From assembly GCF_902712875.1 (NCBI RefSeq), contig NZ_LR743509.1, positions 3,982,001 to 4,046,000 of the forward strand: a DNA stretch of 64,000 bases, given 5' to 3'. The stretch comes from Hyphomicrobium sp. ghe19 (lineage in GTDB: Bacteria > Pseudomonadota > Alphaproteobacteria > Rhizobiales > Hyphomicrobiaceae). The notes under the pieces are model-generated. The model was not told where the DNA came from and made no database searches. It was given only the letters and a program-made list of their open reading frames with translations. The translations under genes and the position numbers were made by a program. Position 1 is the stretch's first letter; each line of letters starts with the position of its first letter. Shown piece by piece: positions 27,566 to 36,149 of the stretch.

Positions 27566-28204
27566 TTATCCGAGACCGGCGCGAAACCGCAGCTTGCCTG
27601 GCCCCAGCTGAATAATGTCGCCATCGTTCAAGCGCGCTTCGCAGCACCGCCGCCCGTTGACGATCAAACCATTGCTTTCAACACCTGTCAGGTCGGTGAT
27701 GTGCCAATCGTCCGAATCACGGTGGATGGCTGCATGATAGCGATGCACAGCCTTACTCGGGATGCGGATGTCGTTGTCGTGTTCCCGGCCAATCCGGAGC
27801 ATGTCGCGCAGGATTGCGCAACGCAGGTTGCGGCCGGTGCTTTCGATTTCAACAAAGGGCGCCCGGCGGCGGCCACCTTCGACATTCGCAACCGCCGCGT
27901 CGAATTTTTCGTCTCGCCCCGGCCGGTAACGCGTCGTTGCATCGGGCGAGCGCCGGAGCGTCTCAGAAATTTTCATCAGCATTGTCAGAAGCGGCAAAAC
28001 CGCAGCGAGAACAAGGCCGAGCATCAATGCGGGAGCCGCCCGATAGCCTTCGGACAGCATCGCTTCCGTCGCGCTCGCTAAATGGAGAGACGTATCGACC
28101 ACACTTTCCGCGCCGCTGACACCGGCTGGGAAAGTCAAGACTGCCATGCCCGACAGAATCGCCGTACCGGCTACGGCGCATCGAGTCGTTATCTGCTCGT
28201 GCAT
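27566..28204 (-). CDS. Membrane-anchored FHA-domain protein
   Basis: From the ATG at 28204 the protein has 212 residues; an upstream in-frame start at 28279 is less likely. There are two hydrophobic segments, at about 11-28 and 56-77, then a cytoplasmic FHA domain (about 125-212) with LRIGREHDNDIRIP, VHRYHAAI and NGLIVNGRR. It is first in the minus-strand group facing the Ser/Thr kinase gene. I infer a membrane docking point for phosphothreonine signalling. Confidence 0.82.
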   Translation of the reverse strand: MHEQITTRCAVAGTAILSGMAVLTFPAGVSGAESVVDTSLHLASATEAMLSEGYRAAPALMLGLVLAAVLPLLTMLMKISETLRRSPDATTRYRPGRDEKFDAAVANVEGGRRRAPFVEIESTGRNLRCAILRDMLRIGREHDNDIRIPSKAVHRYHAAIHRDSDDWHITDLTGVESNGLIVNGRRCCEARLNDGDIIQLGPGKLRFRAGLG

Positions 28205-28440
28205 GATGATTCGCCCAATCACGTCGGGCGATTTAGGTTCGGAGATGGCGGCGGCAACATGGCTCAATGGCGACACCATGTGGATTTATTCATCACGGGT
28301 TCATCGCCCGTCGATACGCCACATTCTTGCGCCATTGGGACAAAACGGAGACAAGACGTAGTACTGGCTCAGAGCCTAAATCAGGACGATCGTCAGAGGC
28401 GCATCATTGCAAGCGCGCGGACGGCCCGCGCACGAGGACC

Positions 28441-30804
28441 ATGACGCAGCTTGTCGCTTTACCGGACGGTACGGAGCTCGCGGGCGATTACAAAATCGTG
28501 CGTGTTCTCGGCGCAGGCGGTTTCGGCGTCACGTATCTCGCGGACGAGCCCGAGCTGACGCGCAAAGTCAGCATCAAAGAATATTTCCCGAGCGATTTCG
28601 CCCTTCGGACTGACAGCCTCGAAGCCACGCCGCGCTCATCGGGTTGCAGGGGCGACTACAATTGGGGCCTCGATCGCTTCATCGAAGAGGCGCAGACGCT
28701 CGCGAAGTTCGATCACCACAACATCGTCAAGGTGCACCGCATATTCCGCGCGAACAACACGGCCTACATGGTGTTGCGGTTCGAGGAAGGGAAGAATCTC
28801 AAAGCCTGGTTGAAAGACCTCGGGCGGGCGCCCCGGCAGAAAGAACTCGATCAAATCGTTGCGCCGCTGCTCGATGCGCTGGAGGTCATCCATAAGGCGG
28901 ACTTCCTGCATCGCGATATCGCGCCCGACAACATCATCATCCGAAACAACGGCGATCCGGTCCTTATCGACTTCGGCGCCGCGCGGAGCGATATCGCGGC
29001 GCATTCGAAAACCAAGACTGTCTCTGCGCTCGTCAAACCCGGCTACAGCCCCTACGAGCAGTATGCCGAGACGAGCCGCCAACAGGGCGCCTGGACCGAC
29101 ATCTATGCGTTCGCGGCGACGCTCTATCATGCGGTCACCGGAAAGCGGCCGGCCGACTCGCCGTCGCGCATGCTCAAGGATGAGCTGGTGCCGGTCCGCG
29201 AGGCAGCCCTCGGCGGATATCGGGCGTCTTTCCTCGACGCTATCCAGCAGGCCCTGTCGCTGACGCCGGATGGACGGCCGCAATCGGTCGCGGCATGGCG
29301 GGGTGCGCTTCTCGCGCCGGAGCCCGAGAAGCCCGGCATATTCCAGCGCTTCAAAGAAAAGACGGAAGTCCGCCGCCGCAATGACGAGGCGCAGCGTGTT
29401 GCGGAATCCGTGTCCATGGCGCCGGTTCCACCGCCGCCCGATGCGCCGGGTCCGAAAGGCGTTCTTCTGGATTTCGTCGACGCGTTGAAGAACCCGTCGA
29501 AGAACCCGTCCGCCGGAAAGCGGCAGGCGGCTCAGACAGCACCGCCGGCCGCACCGCCAGCGGCGCCTCCAGCGGCTGCGAAAAAATTATTGCGCGCCGA
29601 AAAGGCGAAGGTCGAGAAGGCCAAAGCTGAAAAGGCGAAGCCGGCGGAGAAACTGCCGCCATTGCCGCCGCCACCGCGTGTCGTCGCCGAGAAGGTCAAG
29701 TCCAAGCCGAAGATCCGTCCGAAACCGGATGTTGGGCGGCGTCCTTTCCTGCGGCGGCTCAAAACGCGGCTCATCATCGCCGCGGCGATCGTGGGTGTCG
29801 CCTTCGCATTCCACGATCGCATTCCGCAGCTCGTTACGGCTCGCGGCAATGCCATCACGACTGGGGCGATCACCAAGCCTGCGCCAAATACCGATCCGAC
29901 ACTGAAGCAGACGGCCCAGATCAAGGCCCACGACGGCGCAATCGACGAGCTTGCCCTCAGCGGCGACGGACGTTTGATCGTCACGGCGTCAGAGGAACCG
30001 ACGCTCAAGATTTGGTCCTACGATTCTCATTATCAGCAAGGTACGATCCCGCTTGAAGACGGGCCGGCGACCGCGCTCGCGGTGCGCAACAATCGCGTTG
30101 TTACCGGACATTCGAACGGTGCGATTGGCGTGTACGATCTCGACACGCGGCGGCGTCTCTACCGGTTCAAGCGCAACGACGCGACCATATGGTCGGTCGC
30201 TTTCGCGGGCTCGGAGGATCGCATCGCGGCGGCAAGTCACGACTGGACCGTCGCGTTGTGGGAGACGGCTTCTGAGGCCGCACCTGCTGCAATCCTTCAA
30301 GGGCATGAAAATGCCGTGCAGGCTCTTGCCACCGATGCGGCGGGCCAATGGATTGCGTCCGGCGGCGCCGACCGTGCTATCCGAGTATGGAACGCCGAGA
30401 CGCGCGAGACGCGGCGCATCTATCGCAACAATTCCGATTTCATCTCTCAGCTCGCGTTCTCACCGGACGGGACGATGCTGGTCGCGGGAGGTCTCGACGG
30501 CTCTATCAGGCTCTTATCGATGTCTTCGTATCGCATGCAGCGAACCCTCACCGGACACAGCGGACGCATCACGTCGCTCGCATTTTCGAGTTCCGATGAT
30601 TTGATGGCGTCTGCGTCCGAGGACGGCGTTGTTCGGATCAGAAGCCTGAAGCGGCTTCGAACCTACATTCCGCTGACCGGTTCCGGCTCGGGCGCGAAAG
30701 CCGTGGCCTTCTCGAACGACGGCCATACTCTACTGACGGGCGGTCAGGACGGCGTCATCAGGATGTGGTCGCTGCCTGAAGCACAGATCGCGCAACGCAA
30801 TTGA
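28441..30804 (+). CDS. Membrane Ser/Thr protein kinase with C-terminal seven-bladed WD40 propeller
   Basis: The 787-residue protein starts at the ATG at 28441; longer frames upstream carry no similarity. An N-terminal Hanks-type kinase has GAGGFG (24-29), Lys46 in VSIKEYFP, HRDIAPDN (157-164) and DFG at 177-179, all catalytic residues intact. Residues about 290-440 are a Pro/Ala/Lys-rich linker including repeated KAKxEKAK, followed by a single membrane segment at about 444-460. Residues about 491-787 hold seven WD40 repeats, enough for a closed propeller, predicted to lie outside the membrane. It is divergent from FHA and PP2C genes. Confidence 0.92.
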   Translation: MTQLVALPDGTELAGDYKIVRVLGAGGFGVTYLADEPELTRKVSIKEYFPSDFALRTDSLEATPRSSGCRGDYNWGLDRFIEEAQTLAKFDHHNIVKVHRIFRANNTAYMVLRFEEGKNLKAWLKDLGRAPRQKELDQIVAPLLDALEVIHKADFLHRDIAPDNIIIRNNGDPVLIDFGAARSDIAAHSKTKTVSALVKPGYSPYEQYAETSRQQGAWTDIYAFAATLYHAVTGKRPADSPSRMLKDELVPVREAALGGYRASFLDAIQQALSLTPDGRPQSVAAWRGALLAPEPEKPGIFQRFKEKTEVRRRNDEAQRVAESVSMAPVPPPPDAPGPKGVLLDFVDALKNPSKNPSAGKRQAAQTAPPAAPPAAPPAAAKKLLRAEKAKVEKAKAEKAKPAEKLPPLPPPPRVVAEKVKSKPKIRPKPDVGRRPFLRRLKTRLIIAAAIVGVAFAFHDRIPQLVTARGNAITTGAITKPAPNTDPTLKQTAQIKAHDGAIDELALSGDGRLIVTASEEPTLKIWSYDSHYQQGTIPLEDGPATALAVRNNRVVTGHSNGAIGVYDLDTRRRLYRFKRNDATIWSVAFAGSEDRIAAASHDWTVALWETASEAAPAAILQGHENAVQALATDAAGQWIASGGADRAIRVWNAETRETRRIYRNNSDFISQLAFSPDGTMLVAGGLDGSIRLLSMSSYRMQRTLTGHSGRITSLAFSSSDDLMASASEDGVVRIRSLKRLRTYIPLTGSGSGAKAVAFSNDGHTLLTGGQDGVIRMWSLPEAQIAQRN

Positions 30805-30980
30805 GCTTGGCCCGAGCTGTGCGGCCGTGTGCTTGCGAGCGGTAAGCGCCTTCGTTAAACCGCTTCGAAATTCGCGACGGGAACATTGAAGAAGCCTGTG
30901 GGGCGCGCTTTGGGGCCAAAGGGCCGCCATCATTCGCACCAAACTGAATTAGAGCCGAATCATGCGGGGAGGAGCGCTCG

Positions 30981-32138
30981 ATGTTCGGGTGGCGTAGACG
31001 TAGCGAAGGCTTTGAATGGCGCGAGTATGTGCGCACGACTGTTCTCGTGCGCCGGGCCGACCGGCAGCGCCGGGTGGAGGATGTGCGCGTCGCCGCCGTC
31101 GAAAAGGTCAAGAACGTCGCCGATGCCGGCGTTGGTGCCGGCCGCGCGAGTGTTTCCGCCGCGCGCTCGCAATTCTCTCGGTTGCTCGCGTTTCTCGGTG
31201 ACGCGCTCCTCGATATTGCGGTCGCTGTCTTTTCCGAACTTTCGCGTTGGGCGAAGTTCTTCTGGGGCGTTCTCAAGGATTCCCTCGGCGGCCTTCTTGC
31301 CCCGGTGATCGGTGCTTTGCGCGTTCCCGTCGATGCGGCGCGCGACAAGGCCAAGATGGTGCCGGATATCGCTCGCAATTTCCCAATCAAGGCCCATCAT
31401 CTCATCAGCGCGGCGCTGGCTATCGGCCTGATCTACGTCGGCGGTCCCATGCTTCGCAGCGCCGACGGCGTGGGAGCCGGAGCCGCCGCCGTTGTGGACC
31501 TCGCGCCCAACAGCGCCCGGCAGGTAACGATTTCCTCCGAGATTTCGGGGCCGGCGACGGCGATCGCTGGCGATGTGATGCGGGTGGATGGCACCGTCGT
31601 GCGGATCGATGGCATTGAAGCCCCCGCATCGCAACAGCCTTGCTTGCGAGCCAATGGCCGCCGCTGGAACTGCGCGGCATCGGCGAAAACGGGCCTCAAC
31701 AAGATCATCCGGGGGCGCGTGGTGACGTGCACGCGCTCGGGCCAAGACGATGCCGGGCGTACGCTCGCGCGTTGCGCGGTCGACGGCAATGACGTCGCGG
31801 CCCAGCTTGTCCGAAACGGATTCGTCTTTGCCGTCAGCTCCTATTTCAGCTCGCTCGCCAGCGAGGAGACCGCCGCGCGGAACGCGAAAGCCGGCATTTG
31901 GCAGGGCGACGTCGCACGCCCGCAGGCGTGGCGCGACCAGACCTGGGAAGCGGCCAAACGCCAGGCGCCAGACGGTTGCCCGATCAAGGGCGTCGTCAGG
32001 GCATCGTCAAAGATCTACGCCCTGCCGTGGTCGGATGCCTACGCTAACGCCAAGGTCCGGCCGGAGCGCGGCGAGCGCTGGTTCTGCAGCGAGGATGAAG
32101 CAAAGGCCGCGGGATTTTCGTCTTCAGACCGGTCCTGA
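30981..32138 (+). CDS. Membrane protein with degenerate thermonuclease (SNase-like) domain
   Basis: A 385-residue protein: a cytoplasmic-looking charged, helical N-terminus (1-135), a hydrophobic segment at about 140-160, then an SNase-like domain (about 190-310) with MRVDGTVVRIDGIEAP, ARNAKAGIWQGD and paired cysteines, and a short Cys-containing C-terminal region. In active relatives the loop reads GIDAPE; here it is GIEAPA (211-216), losing the catalytic Glu and replacing the metal-ligand Asp. It follows the kinase gene by 176 bases. Nuclease activity is doubtful; a binding role is inferred. Confidence 0.72.
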   Translation: MFGWRRRSEGFEWREYVRTTVLVRRADRQRRVEDVRVAAVEKVKNVADAGVGAGRASVSAARSQFSRLLAFLGDALLDIAVAVFSELSRWAKFFWGVLKDSLGGLLAPVIGALRVPVDAARDKAKMVPDIARNFPIKAHHLISAALAIGLIYVGGPMLRSADGVGAGAAAVVDLAPNSARQVTISSEISGPATAIAGDVMRVDGTVVRIDGIEAPASQQPCLRANGRRWNCAASAKTGLNKIIRGRVVTCTRSGQDDAGRTLARCAVDGNDVAAQLVRNGFVFAVSSYFSSLASEETAARNAKAGIWQGDVARPQAWRDQTWEAAKRQAPDGCPIKGVVRASSKIYALPWSDAYANAKVRPERGERWFCSEDEAKAAGFSSSDRS

Positions 32139-32163
32139 GCGGAGGTTCGCGGCTACGGCCCCC

Positions 32164-32250
32164 AAAAAAATACCCGCAGCCGGGGGAGACTGCGGGCCGG
32201 AAGTTGAGGCTTTGCGCTGCGAGGCCGGAAGGCGGCGCTAGATCTCTGCA
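32164..32250 (-). ncRNA. Candidate small RNA with intrinsic terminator
   Basis: On the minus strand, CCCGCAG/CTGCGGG (32173-32196) forms a 7-bp hairpin with a C-rich 10-base loop, followed after two bases by seven T residues (32170-32164). No minus-strand gene ends here; both flanking genes are on the plus strand. Upstream on the minus strand TTGCGG (32284-32279), 17 bases and TGTACT (32261-32256) resemble a promoter, predicting a transcript of about 86 nt. The start point and existence are predictions from sequence alone. Confidence 0.4.
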
Positions 32251-32489
32251 CGGACAGTACAGCCTATAGTCGTGGGAGCCGCAAGAGCACCCCTGGCGCG
32301 CTTTTCAATTTGTCGTGGGGATGTGGCGCCGATCGGTACCAGTCTATCGCGACCGGCTGCGAACCGACCCTGACGCGCGCCCCTCGTCGGCGTCACAGCC
32401 GGATTCTGTGTTGCAGATTCACATCATATCGTCTTTTGAACAGCCGAACGACTGTCTGCCCGCTGCCTTTTCTATTTGCCGTCGCTAAA

Positions 32490-32508
32490 GTGCCCCCGCA
32501 AGGGGCAC
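32490..32508 (+). other. Hairpin in the leader of the three-repeat secreted-protein gene
   Basis: GTGCCCC (32490-32496) and GGGGCAC (32502-32508) form a perfect 7-bp stem with a 5-base loop, 24 bases before the start codon. There is no T-run. It may affect translation or mRNA stability; the rest of 32251-32489 shows no gene. Confidence 0.45.
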
Positions 32509-32531
32509 GGGCGTTAGTAATCAGAGGGATT

Positions 32532-33827
32532 ATGTTTATGTTGCGCAGACTGGTACTGGGGCTGTGCGTCGTCTTGGCCACGGGCGCAATTACCGCCGCC
32601 GCTGAAGCCCGACATTCGCGATACCATCATCGCCATCATCATCAGCAACGTGGCGATCAGCTGATCCTGATTTCTGAAACGGACGTCGACTTGGCCCTCG
32701 ATCGCTACACGATCGACGTGCGACAGGCGAAAGGTGCTTACAAAGGCATTCGCATCAAAAATGCGATGGGTAAGCTCTTCGATGTGCGGCACGTGCAGAT
32801 CGTCTACAGCGACGGGTCGGTCTGGAACGAAGACCGTCAGATCGACATGTACTGGGGCGAACGCAGCCGGGTCATCAATCAGACTTACGACGGCAAATTC
32901 ATCGATCAGATCGTGATTGAGCAGGTTCCCGGCTACGGCCGCGGGCGGCTCCAGATCATCGGCATTCAAGACAGAGAAGGCCGGCAAATGGATCGGAGCG
33001 GCCGCGGCAGCTCTGAGCGCTACGATGACCGGCGCGGCAACGCATCGTCCGGTGATATCTCTGTCCGGCCGACGGTCCCCGTCGCGACACCCGCTAAACC
33101 CGGACAGGCGACGGCCGGTGGCGATGTCCTGTTTGGCGCTCAATATGTCGGCTTCCTGACGGATCGCGACGTCATTCGCGTTGGCAACGAAGTCGGTAAA
33201 TTTGCGAAAATCCGGCTGCGCGTGCTCGACAACGACATTCACATCAACGAGATGAAAGTCGTTTACGCGAACGGCGAAAGCGACAGCCTCGCCGTCAATG
33301 CCGATATTCCGAAAAACTCACGTACCAACTGGATCGATCTCAGAGGCGATCGCTTCATCAAGGAAATTCAGCTGGTCTATCGCTCGCGGCCGAGCTTCAA
33401 CGGTCAAGCCCGGATAGAAGTGTTCGGACAATATGCTCCTGGTTGGCTCGGACCGAAGGGTGAAGGGCGCAAATATAACCAGGGCTGGGTGCTTCTCGGG
33501 GCGCAGACCGCAGGCTTCATCGGGTTTGACAAAGACATCATCCCGGTCGGCTCGAATGAAGGCGGATTCCGGCGCATCAGGGTTACCGTTCGGGACAGAG
33601 CAATTACCCTTAACGAGGTGAAGGTCGTCTATACCGACGGCGAAGAAGAGATCGTTCCGGTTCGGACACGTGTGGATGCCGGCGGCACCTACGGGCCCAT
33701 CGACCTCAGGGGCAAGCGCCGCCAGTCCATCGATCACATCGAGGCAAAGTACCGTTCACGGTTCTTCGACTCCTCCGCGAAAGGTAAAGGCTCGGCGATC
33801 GTCGAAATCTGGGGCCAGCACTTCTAG
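32532..33827 (+). CDS. Secreted protein with three tandem DUF2541-like beta domains
   Basis: The ATG at 32532 (AGAGGG upstream) begins a signal peptide (about 1-27), followed by a His-rich stretch (HHRHHHQQ). Three homologous domains of about 100 residues follow: about 44-146, 198-302 and 319-431. Each has the pattern of a Ile/Val-rich opening strand, K-x-IR-hydrophobic, VKVVYANGE-like (VQIVYSDGS, VVYANGES, VVYTDGEE), IDLRG, and a closing EVFGQ/EIWGQ strand. Domains 2 and 3 are closest. This looks like DUF2541-type envelope protein; function unknown. Length 431 residues. Confidence 0.78.
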   Translation: MFMLRRLVLGLCVVLATGAITAAAEARHSRYHHRHHHQQRGDQLILISETDVDLALDRYTIDVRQAKGAYKGIRIKNAMGKLFDVRHVQIVYSDGSVWNEDRQIDMYWGERSRVINQTYDGKFIDQIVIEQVPGYGRGRLQIIGIQDREGRQMDRSGRGSSERYDDRRGNASSGDISVRPTVPVATPAKPGQATAGGDVLFGAQYVGFLTDRDVIRVGNEVGKFAKIRLRVLDNDIHINEMKVVYANGESDSLAVNADIPKNSRTNWIDLRGDRFIKEIQLVYRSRPSFNGQARIEVFGQYAPGWLGPKGEGRKYNQGWVLLGAQTAGFIGFDKDIIPVGSNEGGFRRIRVTVRDRAITLNEVKVVYTDGEEEIVPVRTRVDAGGTYGPIDLRGKRRQSIDHIEAKYRSRFFDSSAKGKGSAIVEIWGQHF

Positions 33828-33861
33828 AGAATTGCGCGAATGGACGCTGCGATAACGAATC

Positions 33862-33895
33862 AAGAGGGCCGAGCACAATCCGGCCCTCTTTTTTT
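33862..33895 (+). terminator. Intrinsic terminator
   Basis: AAGAGGGCCG (33862-33871) and CGGCCCTCTT (33881-33890) form a perfect 10-bp stem with a 9-base loop, followed by five more T residues. It ends transcription of the three-repeat protein gene. Confidence 0.92.
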
Positions 33896-34067
33896 CGCAC
33901 CTATGAACGCCGGCCCGAAATCATGAGCGTTTTGCGCCAGAAATGCGTCACTGCGCACGCATTCCTCAGGCAAATGGCGTCAACAGCGTTTCGCGAAGCA
34001 CGTGGAATATGCTACGCGACGCCGTCGTGCGGACGGTTGTCGATTCCACTCCTAGGGGACCAGACCT

Positions 34068-35171
34068 TTGAACTTAAGCCTTAAGCAGCCTTTGCGAGCG
34101 GAGAGCCGTGCCGACATTTTGATCGGCGACGCGCGACCAACCGCCACGCCGCAGGCTCCCATGCCGGAAACGCAGAAACAGCGTGTGCGCCGGCTCGCAG
34201 CTCACTGCCAGAAATACCGTGGGTCGATCCCGCGAGTGGCGGTCCTGCAGTTGCTGACAACATTCATCCCGCTCGTCCTTATCGTCGGCGTCATGTTCGC
34301 GACGGTCGAACACGCTTATTGGGCGACACTGCTCCTTGCCATCCCGGCCGCGGGACTCGTCGTTCGCGCCTTCATCATCCAACACGATTGCGGCCACGGC
34401 TCGTTCTTCGCCTCACGCTCCCTCAATGATTTCGTCGGACGCTGCATGAGCGTGTTCACGCTTGCGCCTTACGGGCTCTGGCGGCGGGAACATGCGCACC
34501 ATCATGCTTCATCGGGAAATCTCGATCGGCGCGGTGCGGGCGATATCGACACCATGACGGTCAGGGAATATCGGCAGCTCTCGACGCTCGGGAAGCTGCA
34601 CTACAGGCTCTATCGTAATCCGCTGTTCCTGTTCGGTTTCGGCGTGCCTGCCTACTTCCTCATTCTGCAGCGGTTGCCGTGGTTTCACGCGCTGCCGCCG
34701 CGCGATACCTGGAAGAGCGTGATGGCGCTCAACGCGGGCTTGGTCGCGCTCTACGCTCCCCTTTGCTACTTCTTCGGCTTCGCCAACGTGTTGTGGGTCG
34801 GACTGCCGGTTTTGCACCTCGCGTCGGCGACGGGGGGATGGCTGTTCTTCATTCAGCATCAGTTCGAAGAGACGACGTGGGACAAGGCTGAAGGCTGGGA
34901 TTTCCAGGTCGCGGCTCTGCTCGGGTCTTCCTATTACAAATTGCCGAAGGTCCTGAACTGGTTCACCGGAAATATCGGTCTGCACCATATTCACCACCTC
35001 AACAGCACCATCCCGAACTACCGGCTTTCGGCTTGTCTCGAGGCGAGCCCGGAGTTGAAGTCGATCAACCGGCTGACGCTCACCGACAGCATCCGGTGTG
35101 CGCGTCTCAAGCTTTGGGACGAGGATCAGCGCCGTTTGATCAGGTTCGACGAGCTTCCGGCGACAGCTTGA
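34068..35171 (+). CDS. Membrane fatty-acid desaturase (delta-12-like)
   Basis: The 367-residue protein has three histidine boxes of the membrane desaturase family, HDCGH (106-110), HAHHH (142-146) and HHIHH (about 306-310), with hydrophobic segments between. It inserts a double bond in membrane fatty acyl chains, requiring a diiron centre. The frame starts at a TTG at 34068 with AGGGGA upstream; an ATG at 34161 would remove a 31-residue polar N-terminus and is also possible. prmB follows after 22 bases. Confidence 0.85.
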   Translation: MNLSLKQPLRAESRADILIGDARPTATPQAPMPETQKQRVRRLAAHCQKYRGSIPRVAVLQLLTTFIPLVLIVGVMFATVEHAYWATLLLAIPAAGLVVRAFIIQHDCGHGSFFASRSLNDFVGRCMSVFTLAPYGLWRREHAHHHASSGNLDRRGAGDIDTMTVREYRQLSTLGKLHYRLYRNPLFLFGFGVPAYFLILQRLPWFHALPPRDTWKSVMALNAGLVALYAPLCYFFGFANVLWVGLPVLHLASATGGWLFFIQHQFEETTWDKAEGWDFQVAALLGSSYYKLPKVLNWFTGNIGLHHIHHLNSTIPNYRLSACLEASPELKSINRLTLTDSIRCARLKLWDEDQRRLIRFDELPATA

Positions 35172-35193
35172 GACGATTTGCTATTCTATCGTC

Positions 35194-36102
35194 ATGACAG
35201 CGAAAGTCGGCCAGACGCCAGTCGATGAACTTATTCGCGTTCGCGATTGGCTGCGATACGCCGTAACCTCGATGAACCGCGCCGGCCTTGCCTACGGGCA
35301 TGGCACGACGAATGCGGTCGACGAGGCAGCTTACCTCATACTTGCGACGCTCGATCTGCCGATCGAAGACATCAACCCTTGGCTCGATTGCCGGCTGACC
35401 TTGGCCGAACGCGAGGCCGTCAATGCGGTCATTTCCAGACGTATCGAGACGCGGAAGCCCGCCGCCTACATAACGAACGCCGCTTACATCCAGGGACATA
35501 AGTTCTACGTGGATGAGCGGGTGATCGTGCCCCGCTCGTTCATCGGGGAACTGCTCGTTCAGGATCATCTCGGGACCATCGTGCCCGCCCCGCTCGCGGT
35601 CCGGCGCGTGCTCGATCTCTGCACCGGCTCCGGCTGCCTCGCCATTCTCGCGGCGCTCGCCTTTCCGAATGCCGAGATCGACGCGAGCGATATTTCCGAG
35701 GATGCGCTGGCTGTCGCTCGACGCAACATTGCCGATTATGGCTTGGAGACGCGCATCCGCACTTTCAAGGCGGATTTGTTCGAGGGGCTTCAGCCTGCGG
35801 AGTACGATCTCATTATCTCAAACCCGCCCTACGTTACGGCGGAGGCGGTCGCCGCGTTTCCACCCGAATATCGGGCTGAGCCGACGCTTGCGCATATTGG
35901 CGGCGTCGACGGGATGGACCTCGTGAGGCGCATTTTGGATGGCGCACCGGGCCGGCTTTCGGCGGAAGGAAGTCTCGTTGTCGAGATCGGCATGGGCCAA
36001 GAAGCTCTTGAAGCCACGCGGCCCGACTTGCCGTTCCTGTGGCTGGACAGCGAGACGAGCGAGGGCGAAGTTTTCGCGCTTCAAGCGGTTGATCTGAAGT
36101 AG
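35194..36102 (+). CDS. prmB: Ribosomal protein L3 N5-glutamine methyltransferase
   Basis: A 302-residue HemK-family methyltransferase. The SAM-binding LDLCTGSGCLAI and catalytic NPPYV motifs are present, and HGTTNAVDEAAYLI near the N-terminus together with DERVIVPRSFIGELL distinguish PrmB from PrmC. It methylates a glutamine of ribosomal protein L3. It is the second gene of a two-gene unit with the desaturase. Confidence 0.9.
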   Translation: MTAKVGQTPVDELIRVRDWLRYAVTSMNRAGLAYGHGTTNAVDEAAYLILATLDLPIEDINPWLDCRLTLAEREAVNAVISRRIETRKPAAYITNAAYIQGHKFYVDERVIVPRSFIGELLVQDHLGTIVPAPLAVRRVLDLCTGSGCLAILAALAFPNAEIDASDISEDALAVARRNIADYGLETRIRTFKADLFEGLQPAEYDLIISNPPYVTAEAVAAFPPEYRAEPTLAHIGGVDGMDLVRRILDGAPGRLSAEGSLVVEIGMGQEALEATRPDLPFLWLDSETSEGEVFALQAVDLK

Positions 36103-36149
36103 CAGCGGCGCGGCGAGAAACCGCGCGGCCGCACAGCGTCTGAGGTCTC

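Noticed and set aside
29580..29700. Repetitive KAKxEKAK and Pro-rich sequence as a DNA repeat or CRISPR-like element
   Set aside because: It is low-complexity coding sequence in the kinase linker, with no regular DNA repeat unit or spacer.
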